Assembly: GCF_013282725.1 (NCBI RefSeq)
Contig: NZ_CP054043.1
Location: 3,844,001-3,908,000, forward strand
Reading direction: 5' to 3'
DNA length: 64,000 nucleotides
Source: Yersinia mollaretii ATCC 43969
GTDB taxonomy: Bacteria; Pseudomonadota; Gammaproteobacteria; Enterobacterales; Enterobacteriaceae
The position numbers were made by a program, and so were the translations under genes. Below the pieces are notes generated by a model, which saw nothing but the letters and a program-made list of their open reading frames with translations, was not told where the DNA came from and did not search any database. Shown piece after piece: positions 1-9,439 of this stretch. Numbering within the stretch: position 1 is the stretch's first letter; each line of letters opens with the position of its first letter.

Positions 1-40
1 GACCATTCGTGGTCAGGGATACCGCTTTGACGCCAACTAG
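1..40 (+). CDS. phoP: 3' end of response regulator PhoP (partial)
   Basis: The first 40 bases encode the tail [12 protein letters not shown] followed by a stop. This is the last strand and turn of an OmpR/PhoB-type winged-helix domain. Because phoQ starts 5 bases later, the gene is the PhoP response regulator of the Mg2+/antimicrobial-peptide-sensing PhoPQ system. The rest of the gene lies outside the window. Identification rests on this short tail plus the phoQ neighbour. Confidence 0.85.
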   Translation, partial: TIRGQGYRFDAN

Positions 41-45
41 ACATC

Positions 46-1500
46 ATGTTCAGGAAAAATAGCAAACCCTTCTCCCTTCGTGCGCGTTTTCTTATGGCCA
101 CAGCGGGTGTCATCCTTGCGCTATCGCTCTCTTACGGTATGGTCGCGGTAGTGGGATATATCGTCAGTTTTGATAAAAACACTTTCCGCGCCCATCGTGG
201 GGAGAGTAACTTATTTTTCAGCTTGGCGCAGTGGCATGATAATAAGCTCAGTATTTCGGTGCCCCCTGAGCTTGAGCTCAATATCCCGACGCTGATTTTG
301 ATTTACGATAAAGATGGCAATATCTTGTGGCGTCAGCGTCATGTCCCTGAACTTGAATCTCATATCGAAAAAAGCTGGTTACAAAAACCGGGCTTTTACG
401 AACTGGATACCGGGACGCACATCAGTAGCGTGATGCTGGGTGATAACCCAAAAGCCCAAGATCAGCTCAAAAAATATGACGATAACGACAACAGTGCGCT
501 AACTCACTCAATCTCAGTCAATACTTATCCCGCGACAGCCCGCTTGCCACAACTCACCATTGTGGTGGTTGATACCATCCCGCAGGAGCTACAGCGCTCT
601 GATCTCGTTTGGGACTGGTTTAGCTATGTCTTACTGGCAAATTTGCTGTTGGTGGTCCCCCTGCTGTGGCTGGCTGCCTATTGGAGTCTGCGACCAATTA
701 AAGCGCTGGTCAGCCAAATCAACCAGCTCGAGAAAGGGGAACGCGAACAACTGGATGAGAATCCGCCGCGCGAATTGCAGAGTTTAGTTCGCAATCTCAA
801 CATATTGTTAACCAATGAACGCCAGCGTTATACCAAATATCGCACCACGCTGTCGGACCTCACCCACAGTCTTAAGACCCCACTGGCGGTATTACAGACC
901 ACATTACGCTCTTTACGCACCGGTAAGCAGACGACCATTGAGGAAGTGGAGCCGATTATGCTTGAGCAGATAAGCAGAATCTCTCAGCAAATTGGTTATT
1001 ACTTGCACCGTGCCAGTATGCGTTCAGAGCATAGTGTACTGGTTCGGGAAATTCACTCCGTTCCTGCCTTGCTGGATAGCCTGTGCAGTGCGCTGAATAA
1101 AGTTTACCAACGCAAAGGGGTGGTTTTGACACTGGATATCTCCCCGGAGGTCACATTCCTTGGCGAGGAAAATGACTTTATGGAGGTGATGGGCAATGTT
1201 TTGGATAATGCCTGTAAATACTGTTTGGAATTTGTTGAGATTACCGCCCTGCACTCAGAAAAACAGCTCACTATTGTGGTCGAAGATGATGGGCCGGGTA
1301 TCCCTGAAAGTAAACGGCAGTTGATTTTCCAGCGCGGTCAGCGGGTTGATACATTACGCCCAGGCCAAGGACTAGGGTTATCTGTCGCCGCCGAAATCAT
1401 TGAGCAGTATCAGGGTGAAATCACCATTACTGAAAGTCCCTTAGGGGGCGCAAAAATGATGGTAACCTTTGGTCGGCAGAGTGATTATCATGATGATTAA
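46..1500 (+). CDS. phoQ: Sensor histidine kinase PhoQ
   Basis: Inner-membrane sensor kinase that phosphorylates PhoP in response to low Mg2+, acid pH or cationic peptides. It has 484 residues, close to the 486 of E. coli. An N-terminal membrane helix (about 15-38) leads to a periplasmic sensor with an acidic patch (YDDNDN, 144-149), which is shorter than the E. coli acid cluster. A second helix (about 192-214) is followed by a HAMP segment. The phospho-acceptor is H274 in [13 protein letters not shown], and the ATPase has the N box [10 protein letters not shown] and the G boxes EDDGPGIP and GQGLGLS. It starts 5 bases after the phoP stop, so the two are cotranscribed. Confidence 0.97.
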   Translation: MFRKNSKPFSLRARFLMATAGVILALSLSYGMVAVVGYIVSFDKNTFRAHRGESNLFFSLAQWHDNKLSISVPPELELNIPTLILIYDKDGNILWRQRHVPELESHIEKSWLQKPGFYELDTGTHISSVMLGDNPKAQDQLKKYDDNDNSALTHSISVNTYPATARLPQLTIVVVDTIPQELQRSDLVWDWFSYVLLANLLLVVPLLWLAAYWSLRPIKALVSQINQLEKGEREQLDENPPRELQSLVRNLNILLTNERQRYTKYRTTLSDLTHSLKTPLAVLQTTLRSLRTGKQTTIEEVEPIMLEQISRISQQIGYYLHRASMRSEHSVLVREIHSVPALLDSLCSALNKVYQRKGVVLTLDISPEVTFLGEENDFMEVMGNVLDNACKYCLEFVEITALHSEKQLTIVVEDDGPGIPESKRQLIFQRGQRVDTLRPGQGLGLSVAAEIIEQYQGEITITESPLGGAKMMVTFGRQSDYHDD

Positions 1501-1582
1501 CAAAATTTGCCTATCACCCCCTGATACTGGCGGCAGGCATCCGTTATAATCACCGCCAAGCCCCCTCCTATTTGGAATAAAC

Positions 1583-2704
1583 ATGGATTACCAACTCGAT
1601 CTCGATTGGCCTGATTTTCTGCAACGCTATTGGCAGAAACGTCCCGTTATCCTCAAACGCGGCTTTAAAAACTTTATTGACCCGCTCTCGCCAGACGAGC
1701 TTGCTGGGTTAGCGATGGAAAATGAAGTCGATAGCCGTCTGGTCAGTCATGAAGAGGGTCGTTGGCAAGTCGGCCATGGTCCATTTGAGAGTTTTGACCA
1801 TTTAGGCGAAACTAACTGGTCACTGCTGGTTCAGGCGGTTGACCACTGGCATGAACCCGCCGCTGCATTAATGCGCCCTTTCCGTGAACTTTCTGATTGG
1901 CGCATGGATGATTTAATGATCTCCTTCTCTGTGCCCGGTGGCGGCGTTGGCCCCCACTTTGACCAGTATGACGTCTTTATCATTCAGGGCACGGGCCGTC
2001 GTCGCTGGCGGGTCGGAGAAAAAACTGAAATGAAGCAGCACTGCCCACATCCAGACTTGCTGCAAGTCGGCCCCTTCGACGCCATCATTGATGAAGAAAT
2101 GGAGCCGGGTGATATTCTTTATATCCCACCGGGCTTTCCTCATGAAGGCTATGCCCTCGAAAACGCATTAAATTACTCTGTCGGTTTCCGCGCGCCAAAT
2201 GCGCGCGAGCTAGTCAGCGGCTTTGCAGACTATATCCTTTCACGGGAGTTAGGCAGCCACCGCTACAGCGATCCCGATCTGCAATTGCGTGAGCATCCCG
2301 CTGAAGTGTTGCCACAAGAAGTCGATAAGCTTCATACCATGATGTTGAATTTAGTCCAGCAACCGGAGCACTTCCAAAATTGGCTCGGTGAGTTTATTTC
2401 TCAATCGCGCCATGAATTGGATATCGCGCCGCCGGAACCACCTTATCAGCCCGGTGACATCTATGAGTTGCTCCAGCAAGGTGAGGCGTTACAGCGCCTG
2501 ACTGGCCTGCGCGTTCTGCGCATCGGTGACCATTGCTATGCTAACGGTGAGTTGATTGATACACCTCATCTGCAAGCCGCCGACGCATTGTGCCAACATT
2601 TCAGTGTTGATGCCGAGAAGCTGGGCGACGCGCTGGAAGACCCATCATTCCTGGCGATGCTGAGTGCGATGGTCAATAGCGGATATTGGTATTTTAACGA
2701 CTGA
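1583..2704 (+). CDS. roxA: Ribosomal protein L16 arginine hydroxylase RoxA (YcfD)
   Basis: JmjC-type 2-oxoglutarate/Fe(II) oxygenase. In E. coli it hydroxylates Arg81 of ribosomal protein L16. The 373 residues equal the E. coli length. The metal triad is visible as HFD in the GGGVGPHFDQYDVF segment (about residues 125-127) and a distal His in PPGFPHEGYAL (about 187). The C-terminal part is the dimerisation and winged-helix region. The start has a GGAATAA ribosome site 4 bases upstream. It lies 82 bases after phoQ on the same strand and convergent with pepT. Function is inferred from the family. Confidence 0.95.
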   Translation: MDYQLDLDWPDFLQRYWQKRPVILKRGFKNFIDPLSPDELAGLAMENEVDSRLVSHEEGRWQVGHGPFESFDHLGETNWSLLVQAVDHWHEPAAALMRPFRELSDWRMDDLMISFSVPGGGVGPHFDQYDVFIIQGTGRRRWRVGEKTEMKQHCPHPDLLQVGPFDAIIDEEMEPGDILYIPPGFPHEGYALENALNYSVGFRAPNARELVSGFADYILSRELGSHRYSDPDLQLREHPAEVLPQEVDKLHTMMLNLVQQPEHFQNWLGEFISQSRHELDIAPPEPPYQPGDIYELLQQGEALQRLTGLRVLRIGDHCYANGELIDTPHLQAADALCQHFSVDAEKLGDALEDPSFLAMLSAMVNSGYWYFND

Positions 2705-2726
2705 TTTTTGCGGCTTATTACACGAC

Positions 2727-2749
2727 AACGCCCCGCATAACGGGGCGTT
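2727..2749. terminator. Perfect inverted repeat between roxA and pepT
   Basis: Nine-base-pair perfect stem (AACGCCCCG/CGGGGCGTT) with a 5-base loop, in the gap between two convergent genes. It is probably a shared terminator, but neither strand has a U-tract right after the stem, so the efficiency of termination is uncertain. Confidence 0.55.
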
Positions 2750-2772
2750 CAGCTAAAAAACAACCGAGAGAC

Positions 2773-4008
2773 TTATGCTGCTTTAGCCCGTTTAGCGGTC
2801 AATTCAGCAATTCGCATGATAACGGCAACCGCTTTCTCCATCCCTTCCAGCGTAATAAACTCATGTTTACCATGATAGTTATATCCCCCGGTAAAGATAT
2901 TTGGACAAGGCAGTCCGAGGAAGGATAACTGAGCGCCATCGGTCCCACCACGGATTGGCTTCATGATAGGGGTGATATCACAATCGCGCATGGCCTGTTG
3001 TGCCAGTTCAATAATATGCGGATGCTTAACGATATGCTCACGCATGTTGTAATAGCTGTCATCCATAATGATTTCGATATAACAATCACGGTGTAAACCT
3101 TTCCCAACCCGCTTAGCAATATCCACCATATTCTTCTTGCGCGCTTCAAAACCGTCACGGTTGAAATCTCGCACAATATAGTGCATTTCTGCCCGTTCAA
3201 CCGTGCCTTTAATGCTTTGCAGATGGTAAAATCCTTCGTAACCCTCTGTGCATTCAGGTGTTTCATCCACAGGGAGTTCCTGATGGAAACGAGTCGCCAG
3301 CGACAACGCATTCACCATCACCCCTTTCGCACTGCCGGGATGGACGTTATTACCCACAATTTTGATGGTCACTGAAGCCGCATTAAAATTTTCAAACTCT
3401 AGCTCACCCACGCCGCCACCATCTACCGTGTAAGCCCACTGCGCATCAAATGCGGTCACATCAAAGAACCGCGCGCCTTTACCCACCTCTTCATCTGGGG
3501 TAAACGCAATGCGGATCTCCCCGTGTGGAACATTGCTGTGCTTTAAGCGCATCATGGCAGTGATGATTTCGGCAATACCGGCTTTATCATCCGCGCCTAA
3601 TAGTGTTTTACCGTCCGTGGTGATCAAGGTATGTCCGAGTAACTGATGCAATATGGGGAACATCACCGGGGACAAAACCTCGTCGCCCATCCCCAAAGCA
3701 ATATCGCCACCACGGTAGTTTTCTAAAATCTGCGGATTGACATTTTTACCTGAGAAATCAGGTGACGTATCAAGATGGGCAATAAAACCAATGGTGGGGA
3801 CCGGCCAAGAGACATTGGCTGGCAATGTTGCCATGACACAGCTATGGTCGCTCAAGCTAACCTGAGAGAAGCCCAGCTCCTGCAACTCATGTTGCAGTGC
3901 CTGAGCAAGCTTACGCTGCCCTTCAGTGCTCGGCACGGATTTTACATTGGCTTTTGCTTGTGTATCAAAAGAGACATAGTTGAAAAAGCGGTCGAGTAAT
4001 TTGTCCAT
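2773..4008 (-). CDS. pepT: Peptidase T (tripeptide aminopeptidase)
   Basis: Cytosolic dizinc M20B aminopeptidase that removes N-terminal residues from tripeptides. The M20 metal and catalytic motifs are present: [18 protein letters not shown] and [10 protein letters not shown]. The chosen start (MDKLLDRFF) gives 411 residues and has a GGGTGGGA ribosome site. An upstream ATA-rich extension of ten codons in the same frame is not needed. In Salmonella pepT is activated anaerobically by FNR, and a near-consensus FNR box lies 40 bases upstream here, next to a Fur-like box. Confidence 0.96.
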   Translation of the reverse strand: MDKLLDRFFNYVSFDTQAKANVKSVPSTEGQRKLAQALQHELQELGFSQVSLSDHSCVMATLPANVSWPVPTIGFIAHLDTSPDFSGKNVNPQILENYRGGDIALGMGDEVLSPVMFPILHQLLGHTLITTDGKTLLGADDKAGIAEIITAMMRLKHSNVPHGEIRIAFTPDEEVGKGARFFDVTAFDAQWAYTVDGGGVGELEFENFNAASVTIKIVGNNVHPGSAKGVMVNALSLATRFHQELPVDETPECTEGYEGFYHLQSIKGTVERAEMHYIVRDFNRDGFEARKKNMVDIAKRVGKGLHRDCYIEIIMDDSYYNMREHIVKHPHIIELAQQAMRDCDITPIMKPIRGGTDGAQLSFLGLPCPNIFTGGYNYHGKHEFITLEGMEKAVAVIMRIAELTAKRAKAA

Positions 4009-4023
4009 GGTTCCCACCCTCAT

Positions 4024-4042
4024 AATAGTGATTATCATTATG
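4024..4042 (-). promoter_or_regulatory. Fur-like box upstream of pepT
   Basis: A 19-base palindromic element matches the classic Fur consensus (GATAATGATAATCATTATC) at 15 of 19 positions by eye. It sits just upstream of the pepT start, between the coding region and the FNR-like box. Fur control of pepT is inference; AT-rich promoter sequence can imitate this motif. Confidence 0.4.
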
Positions 4043-4047
4043 GGGAA

Positions 4048-4061
4048 GTGATCATGATCAA
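4048..4061 (-). promoter_or_regulatory. FNR-like box upstream of pepT
   Basis: GTGAT-CATG-ATCAA matches the FNR half-sites TTGAT-N4-ATCAA at 9 of 10 positions. Its centre is about 46 bases upstream of the pepT start codon. FNR-dependent anaerobic induction of pepT is established in Salmonella, so the site is plausible, although the transcription start was not determined. Confidence 0.55.
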
Positions 4062-4115
4062 ATATTGCGTCAGGTCAGTTTTAGACAAACTTAAGCCAGA
4101 ATAAAAGTGGCGGCC

Positions 4116-4151
4116 TTAAAAACCCGCCGGATGATTTATTCATCAACCGGC
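4116..4151 (-). terminator. Rho-independent terminator after cobB
   Basis: On the minus strand a GCCGG...CCGGC hairpin with an inner GATG/CATC stem is followed by a GGGTTTTT tail. It lies directly downstream of the cobB stop and before pepT's promoter region. Confidence 0.65.
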
Positions 4152-4158
4152 AGAGTCA

Positions 4159-4995
4159 TTAATCGCCTTGGCGATTCTCGCCCCGAGTCGTTAAAAACTC
4201 GCGCACATATTCCGGTACCACTTTACTCGCTAAGCCGTAATGTTTTTCATCAAACTGGCTCTCCACTTGACTCGGTTCCAGATTCAGCTCGACGGTATGT
4301 GCACCGTGCAAACTTGATTCATGAACAAACCCAGCAGCAGGATAGACATGGCCTGAGGTGCCAATCGAGATAAAGAAATCTGCATCAGCCAGTGCTTGAT
4401 AGATCTCATCCATCCCCATCGGCATTTCGCCGAACCACACGATGTGAGGCCGCAGTGGCGAAGGGAATTGGCAGCAATGGCAGCGCTCATCCGCAGAGAG
4501 ATCACCCGGCCAATCCAGCACTTGTCCCGATTGGGTGCAACGCACTTTCAGCAGCTCACCATGCATATGAATTACTCGCTTACTGCCCGCTCTTTCATGC
4601 AAGTTATCAATATTTTGGGTCACCAGTACAAAGTTATCACCGAGCACGGCTTCCAGATCTGCCAGTGCGAAGTGAGCCGCGTTAGGCGCAATATCTGGCT
4701 GCTGTAACTGGCGACGACGCGCATTATAAAAAGCTTGAACTAATTCAGGGTCTCTGCGATATCCCTCAGGTGTGGCGACATCCTCTACCTGATGCTCTTC
4801 CCATAAACCATCAGCGGCACGGAAAGTACGAATACCGGACTCAGCCGAGATACCTGCTCCAGTGAGCACCACCACAAAGGGTTTCTTCATTTCTGATATC
4901 GCGGCACTGTCCCGATGAAAAATACGGGAGCGAAAACGTTGATGCCGCAAATGCTTATTCTTGCGAAACCGACATAGCCGATGGCGAATGCGCAT
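4159..4995 (-). CDS. cobB: NAD-dependent protein deacylase CobB (sirtuin)
   Basis: Sir2-family enzyme that removes acetyl and succinyl groups from protein lysines using NAD+, for example reactivating acetyl-CoA synthetase. Sirtuin motifs are intact: [22 protein letters not shown], the catalytic His in IHMHGE and the Cys pairs of the zinc ribbon (VRC...ERCHCC). The long start ([14 protein letters not shown]) is chosen because E. coli long-form CobB has the same basic N-terminal RFRKNK extension. A shorter form could start at Met36 (MKKPFVVVL). Confidence 0.95.
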   Translation of the reverse strand: MRIRHRLCRFRKNKHLRHQRFRSRIFHRDSAAISEMKKPFVVVLTGAGISAESGIRTFRAADGLWEEHQVEDVATPEGYRRDPELVQAFYNARRRQLQQPDIAPNAAHFALADLEAVLGDNFVLVTQNIDNLHERAGSKRVIHMHGELLKVRCTQSGQVLDWPGDLSADERCHCCQFPSPLRPHIVWFGEMPMGMDEIYQALADADFFISIGTSGHVYPAAGFVHESSLHGAHTVELNLEPSQVESQFDEKHYGLASKVVPEYVREFLTTRGENRQGD

Positions 4996-5098
4996 AACTT
5001 TTTGCCTCTTCTATAACCGTGGCACTTGAGGTTGCAGGGGGAGCACACTACCGACCTGTCTCATCAGCGCCATTGGGTATTATTATTGATAGTAACGA

Positions 5099-6013
5099 CT
5101 ATTGCTCATTCAAATTCAGAAACGCAGCCCCACGCACGCCACCCGCATCGCCATATCGCGCTTTCTCAATGCGGGGTAAGCGCGCCACTCGTAATAGATG
5201 CTGCGGTAAGCGTTTGGGGAGTTCTTCGTAGATCTTCCCGAAATTAGATAATCCGCCACCAATCACCACTAAATGGGGGTCCAGCATGGTCAGTAGATTG
5301 CCCAAACAGACCGCCAACACATCCATAAAGCGCTCAACATGAGCCACGGCTTTAGGTTCACCAGCGTTATAATTGGTGATAATTTCGGTTGCAGGCAAGG
5401 ATTGCTGGCTAAAGTGCTGATACATCCACTCAAAACCACGGCCAGAAATGTAGTTCTCTATGCAACCATTATGGCCGCAACCACAAGGCACCCGTGGAAT
5501 ATCTGCCCCCAAAATATCGAGCGCATCGACGGGTAAGCGGAAGTGACCAAATTCACCGGTGATATGGTTGCGCCCACTGACAATACTACCGTTCACTATT
5601 AAGCCACCACCGACCCCCGTCCCCAGAATCAGCCCCAAGACCGTAGGATAGGCGCGAAATTCCGGGTCCCAAGCTTCAGACAGCGCAAAACAGTTGGCAT
5701 CATTATCAATTCGCACTTCACGCTGAATCAATTTTGACAAGTCGCCTTGCAATGATTGCCCCATCGCCGCCGGGACATTGGCAGTGAAAACCGTGCCGTC
5801 ATCCGCATTAGGTAAACCGGGAATACCTATACCCACACGGCCTTTAACACCACAATGGGCATCAGCTTCCCATGTTAAACTTTGTAGTGTTTGCAGCAAT
5901 TGTTGATAGTCGTCGCGTGGCGTAGAGACGCGTTTATGCCAGATTCGTTGTAGGTTGACATCAAAAACGCCCAACTCTATTTTGGTGCCGCCCATATCAA
6001 AACCGTAATACAT
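5099..6013 (-). CDS. nagK: N-acetyl-D-glucosamine kinase NagK
   Basis: ROK-family cytosolic kinase that phosphorylates N-acetylglucosamine recovered from cell-wall turnover, feeding NagA. The ATP phosphate loop [10 protein letters not shown] is at residues 6-15, and the ROK zinc motif [12 protein letters not shown] is present. The start MYYGFDMGG gives 304 residues, about the family length; a 19-codon upstream extension is rejected. It sits between cobB and lolE on the same strand, as in E. coli. Confidence 0.95.
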   Translation of the reverse strand: MYYGFDMGGTKIELGVFDVNLQRIWHKRVSTPRDDYQQLLQTLQSLTWEADAHCGVKGRVGIGIPGLPNADDGTVFTANVPAAMGQSLQGDLSKLIQREVRIDNDANCFALSEAWDPEFRAYPTVLGLILGTGVGGGLIVNGSIVSGRNHITGEFGHFRLPVDALDILGADIPRVPCGCGHNGCIENYISGRGFEWMYQHFSQQSLPATEIITNYNAGEPKAVAHVERFMDVLAVCLGNLLTMLDPHLVVIGGGLSNFGKIYEELPKRLPQHLLRVARLPRIEKARYGDAGGVRGAAFLNLNEQ

Positions 6014-6096
6014 AAACGTGTCCTTAATATGCCCTAAATAATTCGAATGACAGGAAGACAACCCACGCACATGCAGCTTGAAATATGACGGTCTAA

Positions 6097-7344
6097 TTAT
6101 TGCCCGCTCAGTACTCGTGCGGGATCAATACGGCTTGCACGACGCGCAGGATACCAGCTAGCAATCAAGCTCAGCACCAGTGCAGTTGCCAGCACGCAGG
6201 CCACGTCAAACCAGTGCAACTCTGACGGCAAGAAGTCGATGAAATAGATATCGCCCGACAAAAATTGATGCCCGATCAGCTTTTCCAATCCACGGATGAT
6301 ATTGGTGAGTTGCAGCGAGATAATCACTCCGGCCACCACCCCGCTAATGCTGCCAATAAATCCGGCCAGTAAGCCATACCAGATGAAAATGGCACGGATC
6401 AGGCCATCTTTAGCGCCTAACGTGCGCAATACCGCAATATCGCTGCTTTTATCTTTAACCGCCATGACCAGTGTGGAGACAATATTAAAACTGGCGACAC
6501 CGATCACCAGCACCATCGCTAAGTACATGATCGTGCGGATCATCTGGATATCTCGGTACATATAGCCATAGGTGCCAATCCAGCTACTGATATAGACATA
6601 GGCATTACTCACCTCACCGGCGCTGCGCACCAGCTTGTTGGCGTTATAAACATCATTGACCTTGATGGCGATGCCCGTAACACTGTCACCCATCTCGAGA
6701 TATTGCTGTGCATCAGCCAAGGGCACCAGTGCCAGACTGTGATCCAACTGGCCACTCAACTGAAAAATACCGGCCACCTGTAAACGAATGCGTTTAGGTT
6801 GCAGCAGTTTCATCTCAGGATCGCTATTGGGGATCATCACCGTCAGCCAAGAGCCTTGCTTCACCCCTAAGGCATCCGCCAAACCCTTGCCTAATATAAT
6901 CTGCTGTTGCCCTGCTTTGAAATTATCCCAAGCGTGATCAACAACAAAACTGGGCAGTGCGCTAAGTCGCTGTTCGGCCTCAGGATCAACCCCTTTGACC
7001 TGCACCGCGCGCAGTTGTGTGGCGTTTTCAATCAGCCCGGTAAAGTTGATATAGGGGGCAGCAGCCAGAATACCCGGCACTTTTTCAATTCGCTGTAAGC
7101 TCTGTTGCCAGTCTGAAAACGGCTGATTCACCGCCGCAATCTCACCGTGAGGGACAACCGCCAAAATGCGGTTTTTCAGCTCACGTTCGAAGCCGTTCAT
7201 GGCGCTTAGGCCGACGATCAACACCGCAACACCCAAGGCAATACCCAAGGTCGATATCACCGAAATGAGCGACACCATGCCGCCACGACGGCGGCCTCGA
7301 CTAAAACGTAAACCGATTAAGAGCGAAAGTGGCAAAGCGCCCAT
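6097..7344 (-). CDS. lolE: Lipoprotein-releasing ABC transporter permease LolE
   Basis: Inner-membrane subunit of LolCDE, which extracts outer-membrane lipoproteins from the inner membrane and hands them to LolA. It has about 415 residues with an N-terminal helix, a large periplasmic domain and three C-terminal helices (FtsX/MacB fold). The sequence is very close to E. coli LolE through to the shared C-terminus [15 protein letters not shown] codon directly before the ATG (7347) is an alternative start; it overlaps the last base of lolD's coding frame. Last gene of lolC-lolD-lolE. Confidence 0.96.
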   Translation of the reverse strand: MGALPLSLLIGLRFSRGRRRGGMVSLISVISTLGIALGVAVLIVGLSAMNGFERELKNRILAVVPHGEIAAVNQPFSDWQQSLQRIEKVPGILAAAPYINFTGLIENATQLRAVQVKGVDPEAEQRLSALPSFVVDHAWDNFKAGQQQIILGKGLADALGVKQGSWLTVMIPNSDPEMKLLQPKRIRLQVAGIFQLSGQLDHSLALVPLADAQQYLEMGDSVTGIAIKVNDVYNANKLVRSAGEVSNAYVYISSWIGTYGYMYRDIQMIRTIMYLAMVLVIGVASFNIVSTLVMAVKDKSSDIAVLRTLGAKDGLIRAIFIWYGLLAGFIGSISGVVAGVIISLQLTNIIRGLEKLIGHQFLSGDIYFIDFLPSELHWFDVACVLATALVLSLIASWYPARRASRIDPARVLSGQ

Positions 7345-7346
7345 CA

Positions 7347-8048
7347 CTAAGCCCCCACCAACGTCAAGTGCTGCTGTAGCTGACCATCGCGCATCTCTAA
7401 CTGACGGCTCATCCGTTTCGCCAACTGCAAATCGTGGGTGACCACTAAAAAGGCGGTCCCCTGCCGGACATTCAATTCACCCAGCAAATTGAAGATGCTA
7501 TCTGCATTGCGCTGGTCCAGATTACCGGTTGGCTCATCGGCCAACACCAAAGAGGGGTTGTTGACCAGTGAACGGGCAATCGCCACCCGCTGGCGCTCAC
7601 CACCGGACAACTCTGACGGGCGATGCTTACTGCGCTTTTCCAGCCCCACCGCCACCAACATAGCGCGGGCTTTATCCTGCGCCTCTGCCGGTTTAGCGCC
7701 GCCGATGAGCAGTGGCATCGCGACATTTTCTAATGCAGTAAAATCAGGCAGTAAATGGTGGAATTGATAGATAAAACCTAACTCACGGTTGCGTAACTCC
7801 GCTTTCGCGCTGGAGGAGAGCTGATTCAGTGAGCGCCCCTGATAAATGACTTCACCAGAGGTCGGGGTATCCAAACCGCCCAACAGATGCAGCAAGGTGC
7901 TTTTCCCCGAGCCAGAGCTGCCGACAATCGCCATCAGTTCACCGGACTCAATGGTAAATGACACATTGCTTAACACGTCGGTATGCAACTGCCCTTCCTG
8001 ATAGCGTTTGCACAAGTTTAAGCACTGTAATAAAGGATGATTACTCAT
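7347..8048 (-). CDS. lolD: Lipoprotein-releasing ABC transporter ATPase LolD
   Basis: Cytoplasmic ATPase of LolCDE, with 233 residues from the MSNHPLLQ start. Walker [10 protein letters not shown] is at 43-51, the signature is [10 protein letters not shown] and Walker B is [12 protein letters not shown]. Its start codon lies inside the end of lolC and its stop touches lolE, so the three genes are translationally coupled. A 30-codon in-frame extension into lolC is not used. Confidence 0.97.
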   Translation of the reverse strand: MSNHPLLQCLNLCKRYQEGQLHTDVLSNVSFTIESGELMAIVGSSGSGKSTLLHLLGGLDTPTSGEVIYQGRSLNQLSSSAKAELRNRELGFIYQFHHLLPDFTALENVAMPLLIGGAKPAEAQDKARAMLVAVGLEKRSKHRPSELSGGERQRVAIARSLVNNPSLVLADEPTGNLDQRNADSIFNLLGELNVRQGTAFLVVTHDLQLAKRMSRQLEMRDGQLQQHLTLVGA

Positions 8049-9243
8049 AGCGTAAAGCCTCGGCAGGTTGTGCGGCGGCAGCGCGCCAGGAAGGATAAAG
8101 CGTGGAGAGCAAAGCAATGGCCATCGCCAACAGGGCAATAACCGTCACCTGAACAGGGTTAATTTCCACCGGTAAGGTGGCATCATCAATCAGCAAGCCG
8201 AGAATTGGGATAAGCGTGTTCAATTGGCTGGCGAGTAAAATACCCAGCCCCGCGCCGAGTAGAGCACCAATCACCCCCGCAGTGGCCCCCTGCACCATAA
8301 ATATCAGCATGATTTGGCGGCGGCTCAAGCCTTGCGTCTGCAAAATAGCCACCTCACCCTGTTTTTCCATCACTAACAGGCCCAGCGAGGTGATGATATT
8401 AAAGGCCGCAACGGCAATAATCAGACTCAGCAGCAACCCCATCATATTCTTTTCCATGCGCACGGCTTGAAACAGTTCGCCTTTGCGGTCGCGCCAATCC
8501 TTCCATACCGTGCCTTCCGGCAGGGTTTGTTGGCTCAGACTATCGACGGAGAGTGGTTGCGAAAGGAATAAGCGCCAGCCGGTAATATTACCCGCCGGAT
8601 AGCGCATCAAGCGCGATGCATCCTGCTGATTAACCAGCATTTGATAGCCATCGACCTCACTGTTAGCAGCGAATGTCCCAATGACATTAAACAGCCGCTG
8701 GCTAGGAATACGCCCCATTGGCGTGAACTGACTAGCGCTAGGCACCATTAAACGTAGCGTTTCGCCCCGCTTGACCCCTAACTGCCCCGCCAGTTTCTCA
8801 CCGAGGATCATATTATAGCTACCGGGCTGCAAATCTTTCAGGTGCACATTAACCAAGTAATCCGCCAGAGGTTCGTGCTGTGTGGGGTCAACCCCCAGCA
8901 TTACACCAGCGGAAAGATTACGGGCGCTCTGTAACACCACATCTGCCGTGGTCAATGGCACAATATCGGTCACACCTGTCAGTGATTTCAGGGCTGACGC
9001 AGGGATTTTATTCGGATCGAGCGAGCCTTGCGGCGTGGTAATCAGCGCCTGTGGCATCAGCCCCAAAATATTATTCTGCAAATCGCGCTCAAAACCATTC
9101 ATCACAGACAATACGGTAATCAGTGCCATCACACCCAGCGTGATGCCAATGGTAGAAAGCCACGAAACAAACCGCCCAAAACGGTCGGATGCACGCCCGC
9201 GCATATAACGCAGGCCAATAAATAGTGCGACAGGTTGATACAT
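8041..9243 (-). CDS. lolC: Lipoprotein-releasing ABC transporter permease LolC
   Basis: Inner-membrane partner of LolE in the LolCDE complex; LolC is the subunit that docks LolA. It has 400 residues with an N-terminal helix after the [17 protein letters not shown] start, a periplasmic domain and three C-terminal helices, and is homologous to LolE along its length. It is the first gene of the operon, and its 3' end overlaps the lolD start by 8 bases. The divergent mfd gene begins 196 bases upstream. Confidence 0.96.
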   Translation of the reverse strand: MYQPVALFIGLRYMRGRASDRFGRFVSWLSTIGITLGVMALITVLSVMNGFERDLQNNILGLMPQALITTPQGSLDPNKIPASALKSLTGVTDIVPLTTADVVLQSARNLSAGVMLGVDPTQHEPLADYLVNVHLKDLQPGSYNMILGEKLAGQLGVKRGETLRLMVPSASQFTPMGRIPSQRLFNVIGTFAANSEVDGYQMLVNQQDASRLMRYPAGNITGWRLFLSQPLSVDSLSQQTLPEGTVWKDWRDRKGELFQAVRMEKNMMGLLLSLIIAVAAFNIITSLGLLVMEKQGEVAILQTQGLSRRQIMLIFMVQGATAGVIGALLGAGLGILLASQLNTLIPILGLLIDDATLPVEINPVQVTVIALLAMAIALLSTLYPSWRAAAAQPAEALRYE

Positions 9244-9439
9244 GAAATCTGTTTAGATCCTGTTGCTAAAGCAAAGTGATCGAGGATAATAAAGGGTACT
9301 ACCGCTTTATGGAACCATTAACCGCCTAAATCTCCGGCTTTTATTCCAAAAAAGAGCACCCATCTGTGGCTATACCGCTTCACGTGCTAGGATAGCCGCC
9401 GAGATAATTTGTCCTGATAAAGAGACTGTTTAACTGCTT

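Noticed and set aside
8048-8138. N-terminally extended LolD starting inside lolC
   Set aside because: The extension has no family counterpart, and the MSNHPLLQ start matches LolD length and gives normal coupling with lolC.
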